Notes: a model not told the origin generated them from the letters alone. Counted from the first letter of the stretch, positions 23,572 through 33,953 are shown. The stretch is DNA of 64,000 nucleotides from Paramacrobiotus metropolitanus (GCF_019649055.1 NW_026570484.1:1-64000), one strand, 5' to 3'. Numbers and translations are program-made.

Positions 23572-23690
23572 CTATTGGTCAGCTAACGCAAATCATTCAG
23601 TTCAAATTTCAACCAATCACAGCTCAGATAACTGACCAATCACGTTGCTCCTCTAAAAATTTATATCTGCCTGACGTCACGGTCAACGGC
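23572..23690. promoter_or_regulatory. CCAAT/CRE/TATA promoter-like cluster upstream of the antisense gag
   Basis: The cluster holds three CCAAT boxes (ATTGG at 23574-23578, CCAAT at 23613-23617 and 23636-23640), a TATA-like element (TATAAAT on the minus strand, 23659-23665) and a perfect CRE TGACGTCA (23672-23679). It immediately precedes the gag leader, so it is a good candidate promoter. The arrangement could fire in either direction. Confidence 0.5.
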
Positions 23691-23900
23691 CAGACATGCG
23701 CGCCGTGTGCAAAATTGGTAGCAGATCAAGGTTCGGTACGTCCACTTCGCCTATGAGACCAGTGTGCTAACCTCGAACGGGAGGAACAGAGCAAAAACGA
23801 ATAAAATGATAAAATGAATAGAGGATGCGGTGAGCCGGAGCCGCCGCTTGAAGGATCGCTTAGTCTCGCTACGAGGACGTAGCGAAAGCTGCAAAGGGGG

Positions 23901-24077
23901 TGTGAGGCGAGAAGCGGCTCACGTAAAGCGACAAAATCTTTCAAAGGATTTCAACTTATTGCGCCGTGGTGCAGTGGTACTGCCTACGCGGATCTAACGA
24001 CGTAGCCGGGGTTCGATTCCCCCATCGGCGCCTTTTTCAGCCGTTTCTCGGTTTCCCTCGGATTGCGCCCTGCTTAG
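23901..24077 (+). repeat. LTR B, 177 bp, preceded by polypurine tract
   Basis: It is preceded directly by AAAGGGGG (23893-23900), begins TGTGAGGCGAGAAG, contains the tRNA-like cassette at 23961-24032 and T5, and is followed by primer-like TGGTAGCAGATCACGGTT (24079-24096). It is slightly more different from LTRs A and C than those are from each other. Confidence 0.78.
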
Positions 24078-24302
24078 ATGGTAGCAGATCACGGTTGGAT
24101 CACGGACCTATGGTATGAGACTAGTGCGTTAGCCTTCCTTGACGAGCCGGGAAAAAGAGAAAAAGAAAAGATGCGGTTATCGGGAAGCCGCTGCGGTTAT
24201 CGGGAAACCGCTTGAAAACGGATAAAAGGATGCGGTAATTGCAGCCGCTTAGGAGGATCGCTTAGTCTCGCCACGAGGACGTGGCGAAAGCTGCAAAGGG
24301 GG

Positions 24303-24479
24303 TGTGAGGAGAGAAGCGGCTCACGTAAAGCGACAAAATCTTTCAAAGGATTTCAACGTATTGCGCCGTGGTGCAGTGGTACTGCCTACGCGGATCTAAC
24401 GACGTAGCCGGGGTTCGATTCCCCCATCGGCGCCTTTTTCAGCCGTTTCTCGGTTTCCCTCGGATTGCGCCCTGCTGAT
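24303..24479 (+). repeat. LTR C, 177 bp, right end of the composite
   Basis: The polypurine tract AAAGGGGG ends at 24302. The LTR begins TGTGAGGAGAGAAG, with the tRNA-like cassette at 24363-24434, and the target duplication TGCAT follows at 24480-24484. Sequence resumes as the interrupted exon 10 of peptidase copy 2 (GTCAGTAGATTGTGTCGC). Confidence 0.8.
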
Positions 24480-26475
24480 TGCATAATTAGGTCAGTAGAT
24501 TGTGTCGCTCATTGTCGAGAGAGGGCGTGATGCAAAACACCTAAGTAATGCAAAAGCATTCACATTCAACGAGTAATGAGCTGCATTGACGCTTGCTTAT
24601 ATCAACGTACCTGCGCGACGGAAAAGAAAAACAGCTACATAGGTCTGTAGTTCTCCAAACCCGGCGGAACGGGTTCCTTCGTATCTTCCCGTGCCAAGTA
24701 GCGGGCGTATCCCTGTACGTCAAGAACCAACACGGTGGTATCGAACCCATGCGTCAACTCGTGCCCGATAATACCGCCTATGCCGCCGTAATTTAGGTAC
24801 TGCAGTGCTTCCGCCTTGAAGAAAGGAATGTCCTGAACGCCAGCAAAGATAAACTACCAACAGCGGCCACAAAATTAATTTTGTTTACATTGATAAAATT
24901 ATAAATTTAATGTCGTTTTATAAAACTAATACCAACCTAATACCAAGCTAATTTCGAAAACAGAACTGAATTCGTAAACTAGATTCCAGCCAAGCGAATT
25001 CATACAACTGAAACGAATGCGATGTGTTCTGCGCCCACTTACTCAGCCAGTTTTGTTTTTCCGAGTAGTACGCATAAACGGCAGTGATATCATGCGTGTC
25101 CGTCAGTGGATCTTAACGATGATGATGCGGCTGTGTAAAGAACTGTAGGTTGCGGATGAGACGAGCTTTTTGCGTCTGCAGGATGCCCCCTCCGCTCCCT
25201 GATTCTCCAGCTCCGATAGCTTATCGTCCAGCTTGGCCCAGTAGCGTAACGTCAGTACAGTAATAACGGTTTCATCTGTGATGGCTGCCGATTGGTTGGC
25301 TACGGCAAAGTATGCCTGCAGATATCCCGTGATAACAGTAGTTTCTTGTACAGAACAAAAAGCTTGAAAACAGGAAGAGTTTCACCTTTCCCAAAAACAG
25401 GTCAAACTGCACAATATCTGTAATGTTCCTCGACAGCTTCGTCACGTTTTCCGCCTGTTTCTTGTCGCGCAGTAATAATTTGGTGGCATTGGTAATGGCA
25501 TCAAAGTAGATCTGGGTCAAAAACTCTGTAACGCCATCGGCCAGCATTATGTCAGTGTTGAGTTTGACGAATGGTGTCATGGTATCCAAGATGATGCGGT
25601 TTATATTCGGCTGTTCCACGTCCGCTGCAATGCTTACCGAAAAGAAGGGATCGTTGCCGAAGAAATGGTTTTTAGTCAGCACGTCGAACACGTTGAACTT
25701 AGAGGCGTCTCAGTCTGGTGTAATCATCGGCCAGCCGCCGTTCAATTCGTTCAGAATCTTGATTATCGGAATGCCTCCCAACTTTTCGATCTCCGCTGGT
25801 CAGAAGTTTATTTAATACGTTTAGCACCTTACATGTCTTTTATAATTTCATAAAATTCAGTAGACGAGCAAAATCAACATTTTTGAATTTTTTCACCTGT
25901 ATTGATGCACTGCTTGTACAGATTTTCCATCGTTTTTTCGGCTTCGAACGTTGGACCGGCGATTTTGTCTTCTCCTCTAAGAAGCTCTGTGAAACGAGAA
26001 TAATCTAAACCGGTAGCATTAAATCAACGACGGAAACCATCATCGCCTACTTTTGAGGACGTCTCGAGTTTTGTTGTTCAATTTTTGGACCTGGCTTGTT
26101 TCGTCTTTCTGCGATATGATCCATTTGCCGCAGCTATACTTGTAGAAATCGTCACAGGGATCGATACTGCTATCGATCCGGCGGATAAACTTTTCGGCTT
26201 AAAAGAAGTAAAAGTTTAAACCACAATTTAGCTTTTATATGGATGCCAATTGCTATAAAAATCCCATCATTTTTAAACCAAAAAACTCCAATTAAACTTT
26301 AGGATAGTCGTAAATCTAAAGGTATGCTATTCGTACAGTTATCAGTTATCGCCACGTCATCCTGTTTTTTAAGCTCTTAACTATAAGCAAAAGTTATAAC
26401 GAACCTATTTCCTTGCAGTCAGGAATCTGACAGGCTGCTGCTCCTTTATCGGCTGGCGATGAATGTGATGAGTTG

Positions 26476-27221
26476 CGCTTTTAATAGGCAACAGCCAAGC
26501 ACATATCGGTATGCTTTCACAGGTTCGCAGTAATTAAAATGAATAAAATTAAAACATTGAAAAAACACCCATAATCATTATTGTCGTTCAAGATCTTATG
26601 GCATGCACTCAAGGTGCCCAAAACAGCTGCTGCGTTTCCTCTGACAACAGCCAAACTTAATCGCTGTCTTAAAAAGGCCGTGGACCTAGGCTCTCCTGTA
26701 GCGTCACGGATCTTCCGGCCAGCAAAACGAATCAGTTCCGCAAACGACGTTCCAAAGGTTCCGAACGTCTCGACCGCCAGAGCGTAGAAAAAATAACCCA
26801 AACCCTCGACGAAAGCGTACTTCCGGCACTTGCTGTTTTCGGCCAGTTGTTCGACACTCCCGGCTTTCAGCGAGCTGGAATGTACATGAGACACGGCCAC
26901 AGTATCCCAGCAAGTTGCATCCCATACCACGGCCTTACCATCGCGCACAGGAATCAGGGTCATACCGTCCGGCCGCTTCCCGTGTTCGTCAGACAGTCCA
27001 GCCGGTTCGCTTTGGCATGGATAGCCCGCGAGCTCTAAACAGCGCTTTACCTCATTGTTCAGCTCAACTTGTCGCGACCATCTGCCTTTACTGCTTGGGC
27101 AAGACAAACCGTGGTGGCCGTTCGCTTCTACTCGGCCTCCGCAGTTTACGCAGTCATGCTCCTCCACAACGGGCAGCCCAGATCGAAGAGCAACGCCAGT
27201 TCTGACTTCTTCGTCCCGCAA
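26476..27221 (-). mobile_element. LINE 3' fragment: zinc knuckle plus restriction-like endonuclease domain
   Basis: The minus-strand frame encodes about 230 residues typical of the C terminus of LINE reverse transcriptases with R2-type tails: CCHC motif CVNCGGRVEANGHHGLSC, then GKRPDGMTLIPV..AVVWDAT (the PD..D core of a restriction-like nuclease), then KYAFVEGLGYFF and RSTAFLRQRLSLAVVRGNAAAVLG. The reverse-transcriptase domain is missing, as in a 5'-truncated copy. An imperfect target duplication flanks it (GAATGTGATGAGTTG at 26461-26475; GAATATGTGATGACTTGG from 27222), splitting exon 1 of peptidase copy 2. Confidence 0.75.
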
Positions 27222-27359
27222 GAATATGTGATGACTTGGTTTTATTGGCTTGTGTAACGTCTGAGCCAAATCACGGCCCAAATGCAGTGCGCGAAATGCA
27301 GTCTGGCCATAACAGTGGCAAAAGTCCAACAAGAAAAGCGTACTGTTAACTGCAGCATG

Positions 27360-27960
27360 ATGTACGAGTACCTCGTATTTTACTGCGCGAAGCTCGATTA
27401 AGCCGTCGCGGAGTAAGGTAAAGCAATGCAAGCGGAATTCTGAAGATTTTTTTATTTCAATAGAAAGAAATGCGTCTAGCGCCGGACCCTTCAGGCGAGT
27501 ACTAGTACAATCGGTGCTGTTAATAGACCAGGTACTGTAGCTGAAGTGATTTACTTATTGGATAGACATCACACATTTAGTGCATTTACTTGGAGCAATA
27601 TTTTACGCGCTAATTTACTTAAATCAGACAGCTTACACTGAACACTTCCTGACATTCTTGCGGTTAGCTTCGCAACCGCTTGTCCAGGGCTTGCTGGTAA
27701 CAGCTGCACGGACGAGGTGCGGTAAATATACTACCGTAGTTTCTGTTTATTGGAAAACGGTATCTACTTAATTTCTATCCACATACATGTCTATCTACAT
27801 CTGATTTGTTAATGTTGTTTTTAGGACGCTGTCCGATTGTGATGATGTGACATAGCAACGTGTGAACAGCAGCAGCGTAAGCTGCCAGAATGACTGTGAA
27901 GAGCTAAGTGAATAAATGACATTATGAAGACGTGACACCGATACACTCAAGGCAAGGTAT
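27360..27960. other. 5' flank of copy 2 and intergenic sequence
   Basis: The first ~340 bases are homologous to the 5' flanks of the other copies, including the conserved block at 27463-27515. The rest up to the MITE at 27962 shows no gene. Confidence 0.45.
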
Positions 27961-27961
27961 A

Positions 27962-28600
27962 TAGGGTAACCTGGTAGCGCGACTGAACGTCTAAAAATTC
28001 AGTACTTTGTTTGCCGGCACACCTCGTTAACATTTCTCGAAAGACAAAAGAAAAACAATGGCCGAAACGGCCATCAAATTGGTAATGTATGGCAAGGATT
28101 TGCGGACGATCCATAAAAGCTACAAACTTTTATCAGACACAAAGTCTTCATAAAATTTTACGCCAATTCTGAATCTGCAATTTGTTTTATGGGATTCCAA
28201 AAAAACATCTGAGTCGAGTAAAGTAGTAGAAATGTGGTTTGAATCGGGCATGTACAAATAGAGGCCAGGCAGGCAGCGCGCTAGCGACAGCCTGCCTGGC
28301 CGACAACCGTACTCACTCCGACTGCTGTCACGACATATAAAAGGCTCACTCATATTCATAATTTGACTTATGAAAAAATCATAATTTCTCATCAAATCGA
28401 TAACGAGCATGAAGAGCATTAAAAACTAGATAGAGAATGTGCAATCGGTTTTGAAAAATTCTAAGCGGTTTAGGCTGTAAGCCGTGCCATACGTTTGGGC
28501 CCTTAATTACAACTTGATGCCTTTGCTTGAAACGTGCCGAAAATTACTGAATTTTTATGCAGCAGATTTCCGACTTCTGCGCTACCAGGTTTACCCTATA
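27962..28600. mobile_element. TA-flanked MITE-like element, about 639 bp
   Basis: The ends read TAGGGTAACCTGGTAGCGC (27962-27980) and, inverted, TAGGGTAAACCTGGTAGCGC (28581-28600), differing by one base. A second matching block, AAAAATTCAGTA, lies inside each end. TATA sequences flank both sides, compatible with a TA target duplication of Tc1/mariner-like type. The interior is non-coding and holds another inverted repeat (28263-28274 with 28290-28301). Confidence 0.7.
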
Positions 28601-28679
28601 TATCTTGCTCAAGGTATAATAAAGTTATCTTTTTCTACATAATTAATGTCTAGCTACATACATATATACACGATTAAGT

Positions 28680-28746
28680 CGTCGCGGAAAAAGGTAAAGC
28701 AATGCAAACCGAATCGGCTTGCATTGCTTTACCTTTTTCCGCGACG
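28680..28746. repeat. Long palindrome made of peptidase 5'-flank sequence
   Basis: Arms 28681-28707 and 28719-28745 are perfect 27-bp inverted copies, with one mismatch and 3 more pairs toward a 3-nt centre. The arm (GTCGCGGAA..GGTAAAGCAATGCAA) matches the sequence just upstream of exon 1 in peptidase copies, for example 27408-27432. Confidence 0.8.
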
Positions 28747-29050
28747 GCATTATCAAGGTTACTTAATGTTGATCCATATTTCCGACACAAAACGATGAAT
28801 ACAAATTGCGAATAACGCAGTTGGGCGATGGGCTTAGACCTGGAAGACTGTAACCTTTCATTACCCACTGTCGCGCGAGAGTAAGAGAAGTCAAGAATAG
28901 ATGCAACCTTTACTTGGCTGACACTAAAACGCTCCAGTATTCCTGGCCGCTACGGATCCCGAAAAGATAGCATTTCCGTGACAAATAGCATTTGAATTTA
29001 AAAAAACAATAACGGAAAAAAATGTCCGTCAACGCGAAAAAGAAACCCGG

Positions 29051-32000
29051 TTACCATACACGGTTTTTTGTTTCGGGATTCATTTTGCTTCCCAGCGGGC
29101 AGTTAAAGCTTTGCGAAAATTCACGCATGTTGGACATGGGACCGTTGACGCGCCACTTATTGGGGGCGTGGGTATCGGCTAGCAGATCAAGTCGCTCCTG
29201 GTCGGGAGTGGTCTTGGTGCACCACAACTAATGCACAAACATTTACATGCAACGATTAATTAAATGCACTTACACACGCGTCCATCAATGTACCTGCGCT
29301 GCGGAAATGAAAAACAACTGAAGAGCAGTGTAGTTCTCCAAACCCGGCGGGACGGGCTCCTTCGTGTCGGGCCGGGCCAAGTAGCGGGTGTATCCCTGTA
29401 CGGCAAGAACCAACCGGAAAATACGACACATTATTGGAACGTGGCTTCTATATGCTTCCTATAAATGTATATATAAACTAATGGAGTGCGGACATTATTG
29501 GGAACTTTCTCTTATCTCTCGAGAGCGTTGTCAACAGTAATCTGTGCCCCCATGACTGACTTACTGGGTAGGCTTACCTTGAGCGCTGCTCGGAGTCCAC
29601 CATTATCGGCAATATTTTCCCCCAGTGTCAACTGTCCGTTAACCTTTCCCGTGGGCATGCTGTAGTTGTTGTACTGTTGGACGAGGCTCTTGGCGCGGCG
29701 TTCGTACTCATTAATCGTCGTATTGGTCCACCACTGACGGTGCACTCCCTCGGGATCGTACTTGGCCCCGATGGTATCGAACCCTGCGTCAGTTCGTGTC
29801 CGATAGAAAATCCAATGCCGCCGTAATTAAGGTACTGCGGCGCTTCGGCTTTGAAGAAGGGAATGTCCAGAATGCCCGCCGGAATGACTGCAGAAACCGG
29901 CATTTAAATTAAACTGCTTGGTTATTAATTATACTGATAAAATAAACAAAAGGTTTTTCAAATAAAATGAAACAAAAATAGTTCAGTAATTGAAGCTGAA
30001 GCCAGAAACCGAAGTACGAGTAAACCGAATTTATAAAACTTAACGTCATCGTTGTTCTTTGCGCCCACGTACTCAGCTGATTTCGCATCGGTGAGCAGTA
30101 CGCGTTAATGGCAGTGATATCAGCGGTGTTCGCCAGCGCATCACAACGAACCGCGGCCGTGTGATGGACTGCAGCTTGCGGATAGTATTACTTCTTTGCG
30201 ACTGGAGGATGCTGCGCAAAAAGGTCGGCTGGATTGTTATCTAAAAAGAATTTTCAACAGCTGTTATTTTGGAGGCAATGCCGCGGGCTACGGAACAGCT
30301 AGATACCGTGGTGAAGTACGAGTCTATAGCCGACGTATTGGACAGCATGATGTCCGGATAAGCAATGATCTCTTGAATGGCCGCAAGTTTCTTTACGGCT
30401 CCATCATACGTTGCTTTATCCATCCAGTTCGCTTCATCAAGAAGCTCTTTGAACCCGGCACGAATATCGTTGACCATCATCGTTGCCTTCAAGTATGAAC
30501 GTATTTAAATTTCTTCTGCAGTTTTCGGGTGTAAAATTAATGACCTATCAGCACAGGAGTCGAATAGTGCCGATGGAGGGAAGGGCGAACAATAAAGGGC
30601 AACTTTAAATTAACTGATCTTTTTCTTCAGATCTTTGGGTACAATATCTCGAACGCACAGCGTGCTCAGCGCCAGCGGCATGTTGATCTTAACTACGTCC
30701 ATGCATTTATCTTCGATGTTGATGGACCAGTCCTCAACAATATCTCGATAATCCTTGGACAGATACGGCAGCACACTGAAGATAAGTTTGAAGCCGATGT
30801 AGTTGGCCATTCGGCGCCGGCCCTCCGCTCCCTGATTCTCCAGTTCGACCAGTTTGTCGTCCAGTTTATTCCAGTAGCGCAATGTCGGCACGATGACAAT
30901 GGTATCATCGGTTATGGCTGCTGATCGGTTGGCCACAGCGAAGTACGCCCGCAGGTATTTGGTGATGTTGCGCAAGATGGCGGACTTAAATTTATAGTGG
31001 TTTTTGAATGCCTTTAGGGTAAATTTATTCAGGTAGATGGTGTCACTACTTTTTTCCACCGCGGTTAACGTTTCCTGTAATCATGCCATTATGAGAACTG
31101 TAGTTATTTATAAAAAATGTTTGAAAGCGGTTCAACGCATAAGTGTTTCACCTTCCCCAAAAACAGCTCCATCTCCGCAATGTCCGAGATGTCGGGCCAC
31201 AGCTTTGTCACGCTTTGCAGCTGTTTGTTGTCGCGCAGTAATAACTTAGTGGCATTGGTAATGCCGTTAAAATAGCTCTGAGCCAAAATCCCTGCAACGT
31301 CATCATCCAGCAGTAGTTCAGTGGCGACGAACGGTGTCATGGTATCCAAGATAACCCGGTTTATATTCGGCTGTTCCACATCCCATGCGATTTTTACCGA
31401 AAAGAAACAATCGTTGCCGAAGAAGAGGTTTTCAATCAGCACGTCGAACACGTTGAACTTGGATGCATCCCATCCCGGTGTTATCATTGGCCAGCCGCCG
31501 TTAAAATCGTTCAGAATTTTGATAATCGGAGTGCCTCGCAGCTTTTCAATCTCAACTGGTAACAAATCGCAGTACCAGTTATTCAGTATGTTTATCAGCT
31601 TACACGCCTTATATTTAATACGAGTAATATTCTATGGCAAAAACAAAAAATATTGGGGACTGTTTTCACCTATGTTGATGCACTGCTTGTACAAATCTTT
31701 CATCTTTTTCTCTGCTTCGAACACTGGACCCGCGGGCTTAACGTCTCCTTTAAGAAGCTCTATAAAACGAAAATAATGTCTGAACCGATAACATTATGCA
31801 GGAAGAATCTAGTTGGCCGCATTTAGCCGCCCACTTGTCAGGATGGCTCGCGTTCTGTTCAATTTTAAGGCATCGCTCGCTTCGTCCTCTTGTGCTTTGA
31901 TCCATTTCCCGCAGCTGAACTGATAGAAATCGTTGCAAGGATTCACACTGGTATCAATTCGGCTGAGAAACTTTGCGGCTGGAAGCAAATAACGTATTAG

Positions 32001-32677
32001 GATATAATTATACGGAATAGAAAGTATGCGGACATGCTATACGGAAGTTGCACCACAACTACCGCACTCGATGACCAACCATACACAGTCGGTTCAGTAG
32101 GAAGACGCTCTGGACTCTGATGAGTGGTCGTACACAAACTTACTACTTCCGCTAGTACAGATACAAGCGGATGTTGTGCCTTACGAAGGTTACCGAAACC
32201 CAACCGCACAGAAACTTCCCAAATGTTCAATCAACAGATTATAACCAATTTCCTCCTAACAACTCTGTAGTAACAGCCCACTTCACAGTCATCCAGTTCA
32301 AGAAACTCGAGACTTCAGACTCAGCACACTAAATGTGGATCCAAAATCGCTAATAGAGTTTAGCGATGAAATGTGATACGCAAGAACATATCGCAACAGA
32401 ACAAACACCACGTACGTCATAGCACGTACTGTACGTATAACGTATGTAATACACGCACTTTCTTTGCGTGCCATAGCTAATGCTAAGACCAACCTATTTC
32501 CTTGTAGTCGGGAATCTGACAGGCTGCCGCGTCTTTATCGGGTGACGACGAATGTGATGGATGTGCGTTATTGGCTTGTATATCGACCGAGTAAGAGGCA
32601 GTGCGCGAAATGCAGCTCGGCCATTTCATTGCCAGAAGTCCGACAGATACATAAAAACGCACTATAAACTTCAGCAT
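29051..32677 (-). pseudogene. M13 peptidase copy 3, recently inactivated
   Basis: All ten exons are present: 32494-32677, 31835-31978, 31670-31759, 31152-31555, 30619-31074, 30307-30486, 30073-30240, 29578-29887, 29294-29395, 29051-29227. Exon 7 is one base short. Exon 8 is one base short exactly at the second zinc-ligand histidine, so GHELTH becomes GHELTQ and shifts frame. The donor after exon 5 reads AT instead of GT. The second Cys of the N-terminal CX4C is Tyr. Everything else, including NAYC and ENIADNGG, is recognisable, so inactivation is recent. Unless RNA editing or non-canonical splicing intervenes, no active enzyme is made. Confidence 0.88.
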
Positions 32678-32999
32678 GACACAGCCGGTTTTTTGCTGCC
32701 CGAATCTCGAATACGCTGTCGCGGAATAAGTTACAGTAGCGCAAAGCGAATGCTGATGAATATTTGCTTTAGCAAGAAGGAAATAAGTCTAGCGCCGGTT
32801 CCTTGGGCAAACACTGTGGTTGCCATCAAGCCAAGTACTTCGAATGACAACATTTTCTTACTTATATGACAACATACATTAAGTGCGTTCAACTTGAAGC
32901 AAAATTTTTCACGCTAAGTTAGTTACTCAGCAGCGCACATTGATCATTTTCAGAGAATATTAATCTGAGCTTCGCAACCGGTTATCCAGGACTTGCTCG

Positions 33000-33422
33000 G
33001 TAACTGCTGAAACGGAAGTGGTTGTGTTAATCATGGAAAACAACAGCTGTTAATCGAAGGGAGCAAGGACCAAAAACTTCGCTCATAAAATGAACAAGAA
33101 GGGACAAACAGCTTGGTCAAACGAAGAGAAAGAGATGCGAACTGAAATGCCACTCTATTTGACGCTACAAAACACGACGTTTTGTAACTTCTGAAGACTA
33201 CATAAACCAGCTAATGGCACTACGAAGCAATCATTCGACTCTTTTTGTGACAACATTATACGTAAGTATTGCAGTTATTGTACTGTAGTTCTATAATTTC
33301 TTCCGCGCAATTTGCGCGGGATCTACTACGGTAGTTAGTGAATAAGAGTTACTGTAGCCGCGCGATGAGATTGCTGCACAGAGTCCGGTATACGGAGATC
33401 ATCGCACACGCTGCAGCACGTT
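33000..33422. other. Intergenic spacer
   Basis: No gene or clear repeat is seen between the 5' flank of peptidase copy 3 and the miniature LTR element. Confidence 0.4.
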
Positions 33423-33953
33423 ATAAGCAGAGCGCAATCCGAGGGAAACCGAGAAACGGCTGAAAATGGCGCCGATGGGGGAATCGAACCCCGGCTACGT
33501 CGTTAGATCCGCGTAGGCAGTACCACTGCACCACGGCGCAATACGTTGAAATTCTTTGAAAGATGTTGTCGCTGTACGTGAGCCGCTTCTCACTTCACAC
33601 CCCCTTTGCAGCTTTCGCTACGTCCTCGTAGCGAGACTAAGCGATCCTTCAAGCGGCGGCTCCGGCTCATCGCATCCTCCATTCGTTTTATTCGTTTTTG
33701 CTCTGTTTCTCCCGTTCGAGGTTAGCACACTGGTCTCATAGGCGAAGTGGACGTACCGAACCATGCTCTGCTACCATATAAACAGGGCGCAATCCGAGGG
33801 AAACCGAGAAACGGCCGAAAATGGCACCGATGGGGAATTAAACCCCAGCTACGTCGTTAGATCCGCGCAGGCAGTGCCACTGCACCACGGCGCAATACGT
33901 GGAAATTCTTTAAAAGATTGTGTCGCTGTGGGTGAGCTGCTTCTCGCTTCACA
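33423..33953 (-). mobile_element. Complete-looking miniature LTR element (TRIM) with tRNA-like LTR cassettes
   Basis: Read on the minus strand: 5' LTR 33953-33778, primer site 33776-33759 (TGGTAGCAGAGCATGGTT, 17 of 18 matches to the initiator tRNA-Met 3' complement), an internal region of about 160 bp, polypurine tract AAAGGGGG at 33600-33607, and 3' LTR 33599-33423. The 5-bp target duplication ACGTT is at 33418-33422 and 33954-33958. Total 531 bp with no coding capacity. The two LTRs have visibly diverged, so this copy is older than the composite at 16-24 kb. Confidence 0.8.

Larger units (their letters stand above)
16277..24479 (+). mobile_element. LTR composite (TRIM-like, tRNA-cassette LTRs) carrying an antisense Ty3/gypsy-type gag-protease region
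   Basis: Outer LTRs A (16277-16453) and C (24303-24479) are nearly identical. They are flanked by the 5-bp target duplication TGCAT (16272-16276 and 24480-24484), so the unit entered peptidase copy 2 as one block or grew in place. A third LTR B (23901-24077) lies inside. Order on the plus strand: LTR A, primer site, antisense gag-protease region with its leader, second primer-like site (23716), short internal region, polypurine tract, LTR B, primer site, short internal region, polypurine tract, LTR C. No reverse transcriptase or integrase was recognised, so it is non-autonomous. Near-identity of the LTRs suggests a young insertion. Confidence 0.8.
16136..27358 (-). pseudogene. M13 peptidase copy 2, exploded pseudogene
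   Basis: Recognisable parts, gene order: exon 1 in two pieces (27237-27358 and about 26418-26475), exon 2 about 26057-26200, exon 3 about 25898-25989, exon 4 about 25387-25797, part of exon 5 (25192-25333), part of exon 7 (25047-25190), part of exon 8 (about 24735-24850, still with GHELTHGFD), exon 9 (about 24614-24717) and exon 10 in two pieces (about 24485-24540 and 16136-16271). Exon 6, the ENIAD half of exon 8 and several introns are deleted, so exon 5 abuts 7 and exon 8 abuts 9. A LINE tail splits exon 1 and the 8.2-kb LTR composite splits exon 10. One extra A near the 3' end shifts the terminal frame. No functional product is expected. Confidence 0.88.

Noticed and set aside
16277-24479. 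Simple full-length gypsy element in minus orientation bounded by these LTRs
   Set aside because: Primer site, polypurine tracts and LTR polarity all read on the plus strand, opposite to gag-protease, and no polymerase is present.
30600-30625. AT-AC (U12-type) intron at copy 3 exon 5
   Set aside because: All sibling copies have GT at the same base and the rest of the donor is unchanged, so a point mutation in a dying gene is the simpler reading.
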